64,000 nucleotides of DNA from Actinobacteria bacterium IMCC26077 (lineage in GTDB: Bacteria > Actinomycetota > Actinomycetes > Nanopelagicales > Nanopelagicaceae), in assembly GCA_002284915.1 (NCBI GenBank), contig CP015606.1:930001-994000 (forward strand), given 5' to 3'. Below the pieces are notes generated by a model. The model was not told the origin of the DNA. It was given only the letters and a program-made list of their open reading frames with translations, and did no database searches. Below are positions 43,929-53,296 of the stretch, piece after piece. The position numbers were made by a program, and so were the translations under genes. The number at the start of each line of letters is the position of its first letter. The stretch's first letter is position 1.

Positions 43929-44539
43929 CTCTCGACGATTTGTTCAAGATATTTAAGTAGCTCTAACTTCCCTAATCCTAACTTTGCCGAAAAAGGAATG
44001 ACGGGAACGAAAAGCCCAGTTGCAAACCGCGGCTCTTCGAGATCAGCAACGTAGGCCAGGTACTCTTCGCGAAATTCTTGAACTATCTCACGATGATCTT
44101 CGTCGCTGGCGATTTCCGCTAGATGACCTCCGGAATAATCTCGAATCATCAAAGATTCTAGATCGATAAAGGCGCACGGTTTTCCATCGTCGTCATGCAA
44201 AACAAGAAAAGGGGTAACACCCTCATGGAACATCCTGCGTGCGATAAGTACTGCCTCGTCAAAATCACTCTCGGGTTCCTCAATCTTCGTCACTACGATC
44301 GTTCGTGGGATTTGAAATGCACAGATTTCTTCCCAGGCTTTAATCAAGGTATTCGGAGCTCCGTCGGTGGCGCTGAAAGCCAAAATGACTGCGGCAAACT
44401 CTGCGAACTCATAGTTGAGAGCATCATCCTGCGCGATCGAAACTGAGAAGGTCTCTGGAATCGACGCGGCAACGCCCTCAAGATCGGCGCTGGGGTGGCC
44501 AATAATCGCTATCCGGGTCCCATTCAATGGCGATTGCAC
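43925..44539 (-). CDS. Degenerate EF-G-like GTPase domain protein
   Basis: A 204-aa protein that looks like the G domain of translation factor EF-G/EF-G2 standing alone. Recognisable parts are FAAVILAFSATDGAP (G3-following region), IPRTIVVTKIEEPESDFDEA (G4 region, NKxD reads TKIE), CAFIDLESLMIRDY-SGG, EEYLAYVADLEEP and VPVIPFSAKLG (G5 and following). The P-loop reads IAIIGHPSADLEG instead of GHxxxGKTT, with Lys and Thr gone, so nucleotide binding is doubtful. It is convergent with HIT (stop overlap 4 bp) and divergent from pgsA. Confidence 0.65.
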   Translation of the reverse strand: MQSPLNGTRIAIIGHPSADLEGVAASIPETFSVSIAQDDALNYEFAEFAAVILAFSATDGAPNTLIKAWEEICAFQIPRTIVVTKIEEPESDFDEAVLIARRMFHEGVTPFLVLHDDDGKPCAFIDLESLMIRDYSGGHLAEIASDEDHREIVQEFREEYLAYVADLEEPRFATGLFVPVIPFSAKLGLGKLELLKYLEQIVES

Positions 44540-44564
44540 ATCTAGAGCCTACGATGTAACCACC

Positions 44565-45155
44565 ATGATTAGCTCTTTTCTACGCGCCCCAATTGGCCGT
44601 GTTGTTGAACCTACTGCTCGGGCATTGCTCAAGCGCGGGGTGACGCCGAATCAGATCACTGTGATGGGGTCGATTGGCACGATCGGAACTTCGCTCTTTT
44701 TCTTCACTCGCGGCGCACTTTTCTGGGGAACCATTGTGATGTTGCTCTTCATCTTTAGCGATCTCGTTGATGGAACGATGGCTCGAATAGGTGGAGCGAC
44801 ATCTCGTTTTGGCGCGTTCCTTGACTCCACTTCTGATCGAATAGTTGATGCAGCGCTCATTGGTAGCGTCACGTTTTTTCTCGACAGCGAAGATAATCCA
44901 CTTGAGGTTGTCGCGTGGATCGCCCTTGCTGCGGGCTTCCTAGTTTCTTATGTGAAGGCTCGAGCAGAAGCTTCAGGATTCACCTGTGAAGGCGGTTTTG
45001 CTGAGCGCGCTGAACGTACAATCATACTTTTAGTATCAACAGGTTTTGCTGGGCTTGGTGTTCCGTACATTCTCGCGATAGGAATTTGGGTTCTTGCCAT
45101 AACTTCGTCCATCACTGCGCTCCATCGAGTCGTTCAAGTATGGCGGCAGCGATGA
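44565..45155 (+). CDS. pgsA: CDP-alcohol phosphatidyltransferase, phosphatidylinositol-phosphate synthase PgsA
   Basis: A 196-aa integral membrane enzyme with about six helices. It keeps the catalytic motif SDLVDGTMAR followed by FGAFLDSTSDRIVD (D-x2-D-G-x2-A-R-x8-G-x3-D-x3-D, about 68-92). It makes phosphatidylinositol phosphate from CDP-diacylglycerol, the first step to PIMs. Start at ATG 44565, preceded by TACGAT (44550-44555). It overlaps the next gene by ATGA. Confidence 0.92.
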   Translation: MISSFLRAPIGRVVEPTARALLKRGVTPNQITVMGSIGTIGTSLFFFTRGALFWGTIVMLLFIFSDLVDGTMARIGGATSRFGAFLDSTSDRIVDAALIGSVTFFLDSEDNPLEVVAWIALAAGFLVSYVKARAEASGFTCEGGFAERAERTIILLVSTGFAGLGVPYILAIGIWVLAITSSITALHRVVQVWRQR

Positions 45156-46015
45156 TCGAACAGTTGACGGCTTTTGCATATCTGTTTGGCTGGAAAATTG
45201 TTCGGATAATCCCAGAGCCACTTGCTTACCGGATCTTCCAATCGCTTGCTGATCGCTCTGTCAGGCGAGAAGGTAAATCTTTCCGACGACTTCGCGAAAA
45301 CTTGAGGCGAGTCCTTCAAGAGCACTCCGAGAGTGAACTACAGCGAATCACTGCGCTAGGGATGCGCAGCTACTTACGTTACTGGTGCGATGCTTTCCGG
45401 CTTCCGTCATGGAACCATGAGCGCATAGTTAGCTCAGTTACTGTCGAAGGTGAAGAGCTATTCCGATCCTGTGTCGCCGAAGGTAAGGGTGTTGTCGTAG
45501 CGCTACCGCACTCAGGCAATTGGGATCATGCCGGCGCATACTTTGCGGCGACCGGGATCCCGATAATTAGCGTCGCCGAACAATTGAAACCTGAACGTAT
45601 ATTCCGAGCATTCTTGGAGTATCGACGTCGCATCGGAATCAAAATCTACTCAGCTGCCGAGAACGTTTTACCAGCTCTGCATGCTCACCTTGCAAATGGC
45701 GATGTCGTCGCCCTTGTAGCTGACCGCGATCTTTCAAAGAGTGGCATCGAGGTGAAATTCTTCGATGGAATAGCAAAGATGCCGAGCGGACCTGCGCTCC
45801 TCGCCCTAAGAAATAACTCCTATCTCATCGTTGCCCATGTTACTTATCGCGGAACAGGTATCCATATTGCCTTCTCGAAACCACTTACCTCAACGGCTTT
45901 GACTGAGCAGGAGCAAATCAAGGATCTCATGCAGCAGAGCGCGCATCATTTTGCAGCAGGTATCGCGAAGAATCCAGAAGATTGGCATATGCTCCAACGG
46001 ATTTGGATTTCGTGA
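45152..46015 (+). CDS. PatA-like acyltransferase (phosphatidylinositol mannoside acyltransferase)
   Basis: A 287-aa member of the LpxL/HtrB-like acyltransferases. The catalytic HX4D motif is in VALPHSGNWDHAGAY (about 124), with KPERIFRAFLEYRRRIGIKI and VALVADRDLSKSGIEVKFFDG (partly quoted: LVADRDLSKSGIEV) being the second conserved block. Flanking pgsA and pimA make PIM acylation the likely job. Start at ATG 45152, in ATGA overlap with pgsA; an upstream in-frame ATG at 45140 is possible. Confidence 0.88.
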   Translation: MIEQLTAFAYLFGWKIVRIIPEPLAYRIFQSLADRSVRREGKSFRRLRENLRRVLQEHSESELQRITALGMRSYLRYWCDAFRLPSWNHERIVSSVTVEGEELFRSCVAEGKGVVVALPHSGNWDHAGAYFAATGIPIISVAEQLKPERIFRAFLEYRRRIGIKIYSAAENVLPALHAHLANGDVVALVADRDLSKSGIEVKFFDGIAKMPSGPALLALRNNSYLIVAHVTYRGTGIHIAFSKPLTSTALTEQEQIKDLMQQSAHHFAAGIAKNPEDWHMLQRIWIS

Positions 46016-47214
46016 TGAGAGTTGAGGAGATCGATTCGCAACGCAGATTGAACATCGGCATGGTTTCGCCATACGGTTGGGATCTTCCCGGTGGCGTCCA
46101 AGCGCACATCAACGACTTGGCTCTGTACTGCATGGCACAAGGGCACCAGGTTTCAGTCTTAGCCCCCGCAGTCGATGAAGGTTCGCTTCCTTCATGGGTG
46201 CAGAGTGTGGGGCGCCCAATTGCTATCCCATACAACGGTGCAGTGGCGCGCGTGACCTTCGGGCCGGTAGCTAATCGACGTGTCCGTCGCTGGATACAAG
46301 AAGGAGATTTCGATTTACTTCATTTACATGAACCAGCGATTCCATCGCTCTCACTCTTGGCTTGTTGGGCGGCAGAAGGTCCGATGGTTGGCACATTCCA
46401 CGTATCAGCGCCGAAACAAAAAGCTATCTATGCTGTTGGTCCGATCTTAGAACCAGCTATCGAAAAACTTCACGCTCGCATCGCAGTTAGCCAGACTGCT
46501 CGAACAACTCTCACTGAACACTTAGATACAGATGCCGTGGTGATTCCCAATGGAATCAATCACCAAGCATTTTCAGAAGGTGATGCAACAGATGAATTTG
46601 GTCGGAATGCAATTGGATTCATCGGTCGTTTCGAAGAATCGCGCAAAGGATTATCGATTCTTCTGGCTGCCTGTGAAGAGCTTCTAAAAAAGCGAATAGA
46701 TTTTCAAGTCGTAGTGGCAGGGCCGGGTGACCCGACTGAGTTCGTGGAGAAATGTTCCGATGAATTACGAACCCGTCTACATTTTCTTGGCCGAGTGAGC
46801 GATTCCAGGAAGCAACAACTACTTCGTTCAGTTGCGGTATATGTGGCACCAAATACTGGGGGCGAAAGCTTCGGAATTATTCTCGCGGAAGCGATGGCCG
46901 CCGGAGCACCAGTTATCGCGAGCGACCTGCCCGCATTTGTTGACGTTCTCGACCGCGGAAAAGCGGGAGTGCTGTACACCTCAGAAGAAATGAGCGAATT
47001 GGCGGCGAAGATTGAAGAACTGCTCGACGATAGCGAGAAACGTGCTGAACTTAGTCTTGCCGGAAAATCGCGTGCTCAGATTTATGATTGGTCCGTTGTA
47101 GGAGAATCTGTACTCGATATCTATCGCTTAATAACAGCCACCGGTGAAAAAGTGAGACTTGGTAGTGAACTTCGATTCAGTCGAATGCGGTCTGGGTTAG
47201 GGAGAAATGGATGA
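46015..47214 (+). CDS. pimA: GDP-mannose-dependent phosphatidylinositol mannosyltransferase PimA
   Basis: A 399-aa GT4/GT-B glycosyltransferase with an N-terminal domain starting GMVSPYGWDLPGGVQAHI, the donor-binding domain with GRFEESRKGLSIL (about 215) and the E-x7-E motif GGESFGIILAEAMAAGAPVIA (about 290; quoted as ESFGIILAEAMAAG). It adds mannose to PI in cell envelope biogenesis. GTG 46012 and ATG 46015 are both possible starts, in overlap with the preceding stop. It ends in an ATGA overlap with the next gene. Confidence 0.93.
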   Translation: MRVEEIDSQRRLNIGMVSPYGWDLPGGVQAHINDLALYCMAQGHQVSVLAPAVDEGSLPSWVQSVGRPIAIPYNGAVARVTFGPVANRRVRRWIQEGDFDLLHLHEPAIPSLSLLACWAAEGPMVGTFHVSAPKQKAIYAVGPILEPAIEKLHARIAVSQTARTTLTEHLDTDAVVIPNGINHQAFSEGDATDEFGRNAIGFIGRFEESRKGLSILLAACEELLKKRIDFQVVVAGPGDPTEFVEKCSDELRTRLHFLGRVSDSRKQQLLRSVAVYVAPNTGGESFGIILAEAMAAGAPVIASDLPAFVDVLDRGKAGVLYTSEEMSELAAKIEELLDDSEKRAELSLAGKSRAQIYDWSVVGESVLDIYRLITATGEKVRLGSELRFSRMRSGLGRNG

Positions 47215-47708
47215 GTCTCCTACTCTTCGGACTTCTTATCATGATGTTGCTTGTCGTGTGGTATCTATCGTTCACAGCAACTCGACTCGATCGCCTTCAC
47301 CATCGCGTAGAAACTTCCTGGGCAAATCTTGATGCAGCGCTCAAGACTCGTTCAGCTCTTGCTCTCGAGATTGCTCGATCAAACCTCGTTGATCCGGCGA
47401 CTTCTATGCTGCTACTTGCTGCAGCGCATGTGGCCGTTGTTGCTGGACAAGAAGAGCGCGGTGATGCAGAGGGGGAGCTCTCGGAGCTCTTACTCTCACT
47501 TTTAGCGGAAGAAGCTCTTGAATCTGATGACGAGATCTTCAATGAACTCAAATCGGCACGCGATCGTCTTCGAGTAGCAATTGCCCTTCATCTTGAAGCT
47601 GTGACGAGGACGCAAGCACAGCGAAAGCGACCACTCGTCAGGCTGTTCAGGCTTGCCGGACGAGCGCCACTTCCGGTTCGCTATCCCTTTGAAGATATCG
47701 AGGTGTGA
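47211..47708 (+). CDS. LemA-like membrane-anchored protein (actinobacterial, pimA-linked)
   Basis: A 165-aa protein with one N-terminal helix (about 2-20) and a long helical cytoplasmic or external region containing LDRLHHRVETSWANLDAALKTR, the LemA-like pattern (quoted in part: HHRVETSWANLDAALKTR). In mycobacteria a related segment is fused to a Nudix domain after pimA (Rv2609c, from memory); here the Nudix part is missing. The function is unknown. It overlaps the pimA stop by ATGA. Confidence 0.7.
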   Translation: MSLLLFGLLIMMLLVVWYLSFTATRLDRLHHRVETSWANLDAALKTRSALALEIARSNLVDPATSMLLLAAAHVAVVAGQEERGDAEGELSELLLSLLAEEALESDDEIFNELKSARDRLRVAIALHLEAVTRTQAQRKRPLVRLFRLAGRAPLPVRYPFEDIEV

Positions 47709-47709
47709 G

Positions 47710-48759
47710 TTGGTACGCAGAGTTCTTAGCGGGTTGATCATTGCGATCACTATGACCTCATGTTCGGTTGTAACCGGCAGCTCCTCATCAAAGGAGAATC
47801 TGTCGCCACCGGCTCCAACCCCTACGCTCACCTTTAATTCACTGAGTGGTCGAGTGGGAAATGATGGGCGAGTGTTAGCGGTGAAAATCGACGATACTAA
47901 ACAAGCGCGACCGCAAATTGGTTTGACTGAAGCAGATGTCGTTTACATCGAACAAGTTGAGGGTGGAGTTACCCGATTAGCGGCAATTTATAGCTCTCGT
48001 TATCCGACGCTTATCGGACCAGTTCGAAGTGCGCGCATCAGTGACACGGAACTTCTCGAACAATATGGGAAGGTTGCGTTTGCATTCTCTGGTGCGCAAC
48101 GAAAACTTCGTCCAGTCATAGATAGCGCAAATCTATTTAATCTCGGAGCCGAACGCGAGGGCATTGCGGTCTACTCTCGCGATTCATCACGGCGAGCTCC
48201 ATGGAACATGATCTTGCATCCACAAACCCTTTTTGAGAGAGTTGATAAACGTGGGCTTGAAATCGCCTCTGCACGAAATATCGGATGGACCTTTTCGAAG
48301 AAGACAAAACTGGGTGAGAAGATAATCTCGGCGAAGATGAAATGGCCTGCAACGCGCTACGTCATCACTTGGTCAGCTGAATACGGCGGCTGGCTCATCG
48401 AGCAGGATGGGAGCAGTAAAGAAGATGCACGAGGGGTGCCGGTAGTAGCGACGACTTTCGTAGCGCAAGTTGTCAGCGTCACCGATTCTGATTACGGAGA
48501 TAAATTCGGAGGCAAGACGCCATTGATAACTTCCGTGGGCAATGGCAGCGCCTTCATTTTTAGAGATGGTCGAGTTATCCGTGGCGTTTGGGCCCGATCA
48601 AATGGCGCGGCGGGCACTACTTTCACTACCGAAGGTGGAGCGGAAATTCCCTTCAAGGCTGGCCAAATCTGGTTTGCGCTAGTTGATCGAGAGCCTGAAA
48701 TCACCTATCCGGCGGCCCCAGTAGAGGCTGGGAGCGCGAGCCCCACTCCTTCGAAGTAG
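47710..48759 (+). CDS. DUF3048 lipoprotein (YerB-like)
   Basis: A 349-aa secreted lipoprotein with lipobox IIAITMTSC (Cys about 17) and a Ser/Pro/Thr-rich linker, then the DUF3048 domain: RVLAVKIDDTKQARPQIGL, ADVVYIEQVEGGVTRLAAIY and IGPVRSARISDTELL, followed by the C-terminal DUF3048_C region (GRVIRGVWAR). TTG 47710 is the first start compatible with the signal peptide, just after the stop of the previous gene, with GGTGTGAG upstream. The molecular role is not established. Confidence 0.87.
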   Translation: MVRRVLSGLIIAITMTSCSVVTGSSSSKENLSPPAPTPTLTFNSLSGRVGNDGRVLAVKIDDTKQARPQIGLTEADVVYIEQVEGGVTRLAAIYSSRYPTLIGPVRSARISDTELLEQYGKVAFAFSGAQRKLRPVIDSANLFNLGAEREGIAVYSRDSSRRAPWNMILHPQTLFERVDKRGLEIASARNIGWTFSKKTKLGEKIISAKMKWPATRYVITWSAEYGGWLIEQDGSSKEDARGVPVVATTFVAQVVSVTDSDYGDKFGGKTPLITSVGNGSAFIFRDGRVIRGVWARSNGAAGTTFTTEGGAEIPFKAGQIWFALVDREPEITYPAAPVEAGSASPTPSK

Positions 48760-48767
48760 ACTACGGA

Positions 48768-48787
48768 GCTCTAAAAGAGCGTTTTTT
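48768..48787 (+). terminator. Intrinsic terminator after the DUF3048 gene
   Basis: GCTCT-AAA-AGAGC hairpin followed by G and six T residues. The stem is short (5 bp), but it lies right after the DUF3048 stop (48759) and before pdxS (48805), the only clear hairpin-plus-T signal in this part of the window. Confidence 0.6.
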
Positions 48788-48804
48788 CTGTGGATGGGGA
48801 GAGC

Positions 48805-49692
48805 ATGAGCGAAGTTACCGGCACTTCACGAGTTAAGCGTGGCATGGCTGAGATGCTTAAGGGTGGCGTCATCATGGATGTCGTCAACGCTGAACAAGCG
48901 CGCATCGCTGAAGATGCTGGAGCCGTCGCTGTAATGGCGTTGGAGCGGGTCCCAGCAGATATTCGGGCGCAAGGTGGAGTTGCACGAATGTCCGACCCTT
49001 CGATGATCGAAGAGATTCAGCGCGCCGTTTCCATTCCTGTTATGGCCAAGGCACGCATTGGCCACTTTGCCGAAGCACAGGTCTTGCAGGAACTGGGTGT
49101 GGATTACATTGATGAGTCTGAAGTCCTCACTCCAGCAGATTATGAGAATCACATCGACAAGTGGAATTTCACGGTGCCGTTTGTGTGCGGCGCAACCAAT
49201 CTTGGCGAGGCTCTTCGGAGAATCAACGAAGGCGCTGCAATGATCCGCTCAAAGGGCGAGGCTGGAACTGGCGATGTTTCCAATGCGACCACTCATATCC
49301 GAAAAATCACTGGCGAGATCAGACGATTGACCTCGATGCGTGAAGACGAACTCTATGTAGCTGCCAAAGAATTGCAGGCTCCGTTTGCCCTGGTTAAGGA
49401 GGTTGCTGAAACTGGGAAGCTACCGGTTGTTCTGTTTACCGCTGGTGGCATTGCTACTCCCGCTGATGCATCAATGATGATGCAGCTCGGTGCAGACGGC
49501 GTATTCATCGGCTCAGGAATCTTCAAATCAGGCAATCCATCCCAACGTGCTGCGGCTTGCGTTAAAGCAACAACATTCTTCGATGATCCCAAGGTTGTTG
49601 CTGAAGTTTCACGCGGGCTTGGCGATGCCATGGTCGGCATAAATGTTTCCGATATTCCAGTCCCACACCGTTTGGCCGAGCGCGGCTGGTAA
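48805..49692 (+). CDS. pdxS: Pyridoxal 5'-phosphate synthase, synthase subunit PdxS
   Basis: A 295-aa TIM-barrel enzyme making PLP from ribose 5-phosphate, glyceraldehyde 3-phosphate and ammonia. Catalytic lysines are in [10 protein letters not shown] (about 80) and [18 protein letters not shown] (about 147; K and the phosphate-binding GTG). ATG 48805 is preceded by GGGGAGAG. An in-frame upstream ATG at 48790 is possible. It is followed by pdxT 3 bases on, its glutaminase partner. Confidence 0.97.
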   Translation: MSEVTGTSRVKRGMAEMLKGGVIMDVVNAEQARIAEDAGAVAVMALERVPADIRAQGGVARMSDPSMIEEIQRAVSIPVMAKARIGHFAEAQVLQELGVDYIDESEVLTPADYENHIDKWNFTVPFVCGATNLGEALRRINEGAAMIRSKGEAGTGDVSNATTHIRKITGEIRRLTSMREDELYVAAKELQAPFALVKEVAETGKLPVVLFTAGGIATPADASMMMQLGADGVFIGSGIFKSGNPSQRAAACVKATTFFDDPKVVAEVSRGLGDAMVGINVSDIPVPHRLAERGW

Positions 49693-49695
49693 GAG

Positions 49696-50298
49696 TTGGC
49701 AAGCAAGAGAATTGGCGTTCTCGCTCTGCAAGGGGATGTAAGAGAGCACGTTCATGCCATTTCTCAATGCGATGCAATTGCCACATTAGTTCGCAAGGCA
49801 GAAGACCTTCGAAGTATTGATGCGCTAATCATCCCTGGTGGAGAATCCACAACAATCTCAAAATTGTTGAAAATCTTCGAAGTTTTCGAACCGCTGCAAA
49901 TGGCAATTGAAGATGGTCTGCCAGTATTCGGCACCTGCGCCGGGATGATTTTATTGGCGAAGAACATCATCGATGGCAGCCATGATCAAGAAACTTTAGC
50001 CACGATGGATGTCACGGTTCGACGAAACGCATTCGGTCGCCAGGTTGACTCTTTTGAGACTGAGATTGACCTGTCGCAGATTGGCGCTCCTAACGCAACT
50101 GCCGTCTTTATCCGAGCCCCATGGATCGAACGCTCTGGGATAGGGGTCGAAATTCTTGCCACGGTTCAGAGCGACTCAGGATCTCACGCGGTCTTAGCTC
50201 GCGAGGGCAAGCAGCTCGTGTCGTCATTCCACCCGGAAATCGTCGATAACGAGAGCTATGGGGTGCACCAATATTTCATTCGAGAAGTCGCAAGTTAG
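49696..50298 (+). CDS. pdxT: Pyridoxal 5'-phosphate synthase, glutaminase subunit PdxT
   Basis: A 200-aa class I glutamine amidotransferase feeding ammonia to PdxS. The catalytic Cys is in VFGTCAGMILLA (about 79) and the His-Glu pair in SSFHPEIVDN (about 177-179); IIPGGESTTISKL (about 46-54) is the glutamine-binding loop. The start is TTG. A TAGACT element inside its 3' end (50296-50301) probably serves yebC. Confidence 0.96.
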   Translation: MASKRIGVLALQGDVREHVHAISQCDAIATLVRKAEDLRSIDALIIPGGESTTISKLLKIFEVFEPLQMAIEDGLPVFGTCAGMILLAKNIIDGSHDQETLATMDVTVRRNAFGRQVDSFETEIDLSQIGAPNATAVFIRAPWIERSGIGVEILATVQSDSGSHAVLAREGKQLVSSFHPEIVDNESYGVHQYFIREVAS

Positions 50299-50325
50299 AC
50301 TTACCTAAGGTTCAAGGGGGAAGTC

Positions 50326-51108
50326 ATGTCAGGTCACTCTAAATGGGCAACGACGAAACATAAGAAAGCAATTCTCGATTCGCGGCGAGCGAAGACCTTT
50401 GCAAAGTTGATCAAGGCGATTGAGGTCGCTGCTCGAACCGGCGGCCCAGACCCGGCAGGCAATCCAACGCTCTTCGACGCCCTCGCAAAAGCGCGGAAGA
50501 ATTCCGTTCCATCAGACAACATCGATCGTGCGGTCAAGCGTGGCGCTGGTCTCGAATCTGGCGGTGCAAACTGGGAAACGATTATGTATGAAGGGTATGG
50601 TCCAAACGGAGTCGCGCTGCTCATCGAGTGCCTCTCCGATAACCGCAATCGCGCTGCTGGCGAGGTTCGCCTTGCGGTGACGCGTAACGGCGGGAACATG
50701 GCCGATGTTGGTTCGGTCTCCTATCTATTTGCACGCCGAGGTGTGGTCATTGTGAAGAAGCGCACCAGTTCGGAGGGTGCTAGTAACTCAAACGGCCAAG
50801 AAGTTACTGAAGATCGATTAATGGGAATAGTTATCGATGCTGGCGCCGATGAGATTAATGATTTAGGGGAGAGCTTCGAGGTGGTCTCGGATCCCTCGGA
50901 TATGTCTGCCGTCCGCAAGGCACTGGAAGGAGCAGGCATCGATTATGAATCGGCCGATACGCCATTCCTGCCAACAGTCTCGGTGCCGTTGGATGGCGCG
51001 AGCGCTGCAAAGGTTTTCAAATTGATTGAAGCAATCGAGGATTGTGACGATGTGCAGAATGTCTATGCGAACTTCGACATTTCTGATGAGGTGATGGCTA
51101 CTCTGTAG
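50326..51108 (+). CDS. yebC: YebC/PmpR-family protein
   Basis: A 260-aa DUF28 protein with the N-terminal signature [22 protein letters not shown] (quoted as [14 protein letters not shown]) and the [14 protein letters not shown] segment. The family was called transcriptional regulator and more recently linked to relief of ribosome stalling at poly-proline. A GGGGGAAG site precedes the ATG. It is followed by ruvC in the usual order. Confidence 0.94.
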   Translation: MSGHSKWATTKHKKAILDSRRAKTFAKLIKAIEVAARTGGPDPAGNPTLFDALAKARKNSVPSDNIDRAVKRGAGLESGGANWETIMYEGYGPNGVALLIECLSDNRNRAAGEVRLAVTRNGGNMADVGSVSYLFARRGVVIVKKRTSSEGASNSNGQEVTEDRLMGIVIDAGADEINDLGESFEVVSDPSDMSAVRKALEGAGIDYESADTPFLPTVSVPLDGASAAKVFKLIEAIEDCDDVQNVYANFDISDEVMATL

Positions 51109-51110
51109 CA

Positions 51111-51626
51111 ATGAAGGTTTTAGGGATCGACCCGGGCTTAACGCGATGTGGCGTTGGAGTCCTCGAAGGTCAGCCCGGCAAGAAACTCACTCTCATCGCC
51201 GTTGGTGTAATTCGAACTCCGGCCACGATGCCTTTGGCTGAACGCCTTCATCAGATTTACGGTGGGATCTCCGAGTGGATCGACTCCCATCAACCTGACG
51301 AAATCTCTGTAGAGCGAGTATTTGCGCAAGCCAATCGTCGTTCGGCGATGGAGACGGCGCAAGCTGCTGGTTTAGCGCTCACCCTTGCTGCTGAGCGGAA
51401 GATTCCAGTGGCTTTGCATACTCCCAGTGAAGTCAAAGCGGCCGTTACTGGTTCCGGACGAGCTGATAAAGCACAAGTAGGGGAGATGGTGCGACGACTT
51501 CTTGGCCTTAAAGAAGCACCAGAACCAGCAGATGCCGCGGATGCGCTCGCGCTTGCTATCTGTCATATTTATCAGAGTCCGATTACGGGCAAGATTAGAG
51601 AACGCGCAGAGCGAGCAGGTAAATGA
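51111..51626 (+). CDS. ruvC: Holliday junction resolvase RuvC
   Basis: A 171-aa endonuclease resolving Holliday junctions. The catalytic acidic residues are in [12 protein letters not shown] (Asp about 6), [10 protein letters not shown] (Glu about 67) and [14 protein letters not shown] (Asp about 140 and 143). It starts 2 bases after yebC and ends in an ATGA overlap with ruvA. Confidence 0.97.
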   Translation: MKVLGIDPGLTRCGVGVLEGQPGKKLTLIAVGVIRTPATMPLAERLHQIYGGISEWIDSHQPDEISVERVFAQANRRSAMETAQAAGLALTLAAERKIPVALHTPSEVKAAVTGSGRADKAQVGEMVRRLLGLKEAPEPADAADALALAICHIYQSPITGKIRERAERAGK

Positions 51627-52225
51627 TGATTGCAACGCTACGTGGAAAGGTCCTCGGTAATACCGAGAGTGCGCTCATCGTTGAGGTCGGCGGTATTGGT
51701 TATTCCGTAACCACTGTGCCAAGTGTGCGGTTGGGCGAGGAAGTTGGGCGAGAACTTTTTCTCCACACTGCAATGGTCGTGCGAGAGGATTCATGGACGC
51801 TCTTTGGATACCAGAGCGCTAGCGAGCGCGATCTCTTTCAACTTTTACAGACTGTTTCGGGTATTGGTCCAAAAGTCTCCCACGCAATTTTGAGTTCCCT
51901 AACAGTTCCGGAGATAGTTCGAGCAATCACGCTGGGCGAAAGCAAGACGCTCGAGCAAGTTTCGGGTTTAGGTAAGAAAGGCGCGCAACGAATCATTCTT
52001 GAATTGCGAGATCGTGTGGAGCTATTCGCTTCCGAAGTTTCGCAAGCTGATCCCGCTACAGATGAGCATGGACTCTCGCTCGCACAAGCGCTCTCTGGCC
52101 TTGGCTTCAGCGCCAAAGAGATTGAACATGCTCTCGACATCGTTAAGGGTTCGTCAGCAAAGAGTCTTGAGGAGAATCTCAAGGTAGCTCTCGTAGCGTT
52201 GCAAAGTGGTGGCTCCCGTGGCTGA
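51623..52225 (+). CDS. ruvA: Holliday junction branch migration protein RuvA
   Basis: A 200-aa junction-binding protein. Domain I is an OB fold ([10 protein letters not shown] start), domain II has two HhH motifs ([14 protein letters not shown] and [16 protein letters not shown]) and domain III the flexible C-terminal part binding RuvB. The ruvB start lies inside its last codons. Confidence 0.97.
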   Translation: MMIATLRGKVLGNTESALIVEVGGIGYSVTTVPSVRLGEEVGRELFLHTAMVVREDSWTLFGYQSASERDLFQLLQTVSGIGPKVSHAILSSLTVPEIVRAITLGESKTLEQVSGLGKKGAQRIILELRDRVELFASEVSQADPATDEHGLSLAQALSGLGFSAKEIEHALDIVKGSSAKSLEENLKVALVALQSGGSRG

Positions 52226-53258
52226 GGAGCAGATACTGTCTCCGCATTCTGAAGGAGAAGAGGTCGCCTTGGAGGGCACCTTAAGGCCACAAAATCTTCA
52301 GGATTTCATCGGACAACAACGGATCAAAGATCAACTTGGATTAGTGGTTTCGGCCTCAAAGAAGCGCGGCCACGTGACCGATCACATTTTGCTTGCAGGC
52401 CCACCAGGCCTGGGGAAAACAACTTTGGCTCATATCGTCGCCCAAGAAATTGGGGCAGGGATCCGATTAAGCAGCGGACCGACATTGCAACGCGCGGGAG
52501 ATGTGGCTGCGATCCTTTCATCGATTACCGAGGGCGAAATTCTCTTCATCGATGAGATTCATCGCATGTCTCGCCCCGCCGAAGAGATGCTCTATCTCGC
52601 TATGGAAGATTTCCGAGTTGACATCATCGTAGGAAAGGGGCCTGGAGCCACCGCGATCCCACTAGATCTACCTCGCTTCACTCTCGTTGGCGCTACGACT
52701 CGAGCCGGCTTACTACCAAGCCCGTTGCGAGATCGCTTTGGTTTCACCGCGCAACTGGATTTTTATGAAGCCGACGAGCTCATGCTCGTTGTTGCTCGAA
52801 GCGCGCAATTGTTGAAGATTGCTATTGCAAAAGATGCTTTGATTGAGATTGCCACGCGCTCGCGAGGCACTCCTCGAATTGCCAACCGATTGCTTCGTCG
52901 CGTTCGCGATTATGGCGACGTGCATGGTGCAGGTAAATCTTTAACCAAAGCGGATGTTGCCGCCGCACTTGATCTGTATGAAATCGATGAGCGTGGTCTG
53001 GATCGATTGGATCGCGCCCTCCTCAGAGCAATCATCGAACGATTTAACGGCGGTCCAGTTGGCTTAACCACAATGGCGATGTCGGTAGGCGAGGAGGCAG
53101 AGACAATCGAGAGCGTCTGCGAACCATTTCTTCTTCGCTCCGGCCTCTTGGCTCGGACACCGAGAGGGCGAATGGCGACCCCAAGCGCATGGGGCCATCT
53201 GGGTTTAACCCCACCACCAACGGCCAATATTCCGCTCAATTTTGGCGAAGAGAGCTGA
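52206..53258 (+). CDS. ruvB: Holliday junction branch migration ATPase RuvB
   Basis: A 350-aa AAA+ motor that drives branch migration. Walker A is [14 protein letters not shown] (about 60), Walker [12 protein letters not shown] (about 114), sensor 1 LVGATTRAG (about 158) and the C-terminal winged-helix domain ends with RTPRGRMAT. The start is GTG and overlaps ruvA by 20 bases. Confidence 0.97.
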   Translation: MVAPVAEEQILSPHSEGEEVALEGTLRPQNLQDFIGQQRIKDQLGLVVSASKKRGHVTDHILLAGPPGLGKTTLAHIVAQEIGAGIRLSSGPTLQRAGDVAAILSSITEGEILFIDEIHRMSRPAEEMLYLAMEDFRVDIIVGKGPGATAIPLDLPRFTLVGATTRAGLLPSPLRDRFGFTAQLDFYEADELMLVVARSAQLLKIAIAKDALIEIATRSRGTPRIANRLLRRVRDYGDVHGAGKSLTKADVAAALDLYEIDERGLDRLDRALLRAIIERFNGGPVGLTTMAMSVGEEAETIESVCEPFLLRSGLLARTPRGRMATPSAWGHLGLTPPPTANIPLNFGEES

Positions 53259-53282
53259 TTAGACCAAGGTAAGAAAGGCCTC

Positions 53283-53296
53283 TAGACTTTCGCCTC
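53283..53296 (+). promoter_or_regulatory. Leaderless-type promoter of secDF
   Basis: TAGACT (53283-53288) lies 8 bases before the secD GTG. The yajC gene that usually stands here is missing. Confidence 0.4.
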
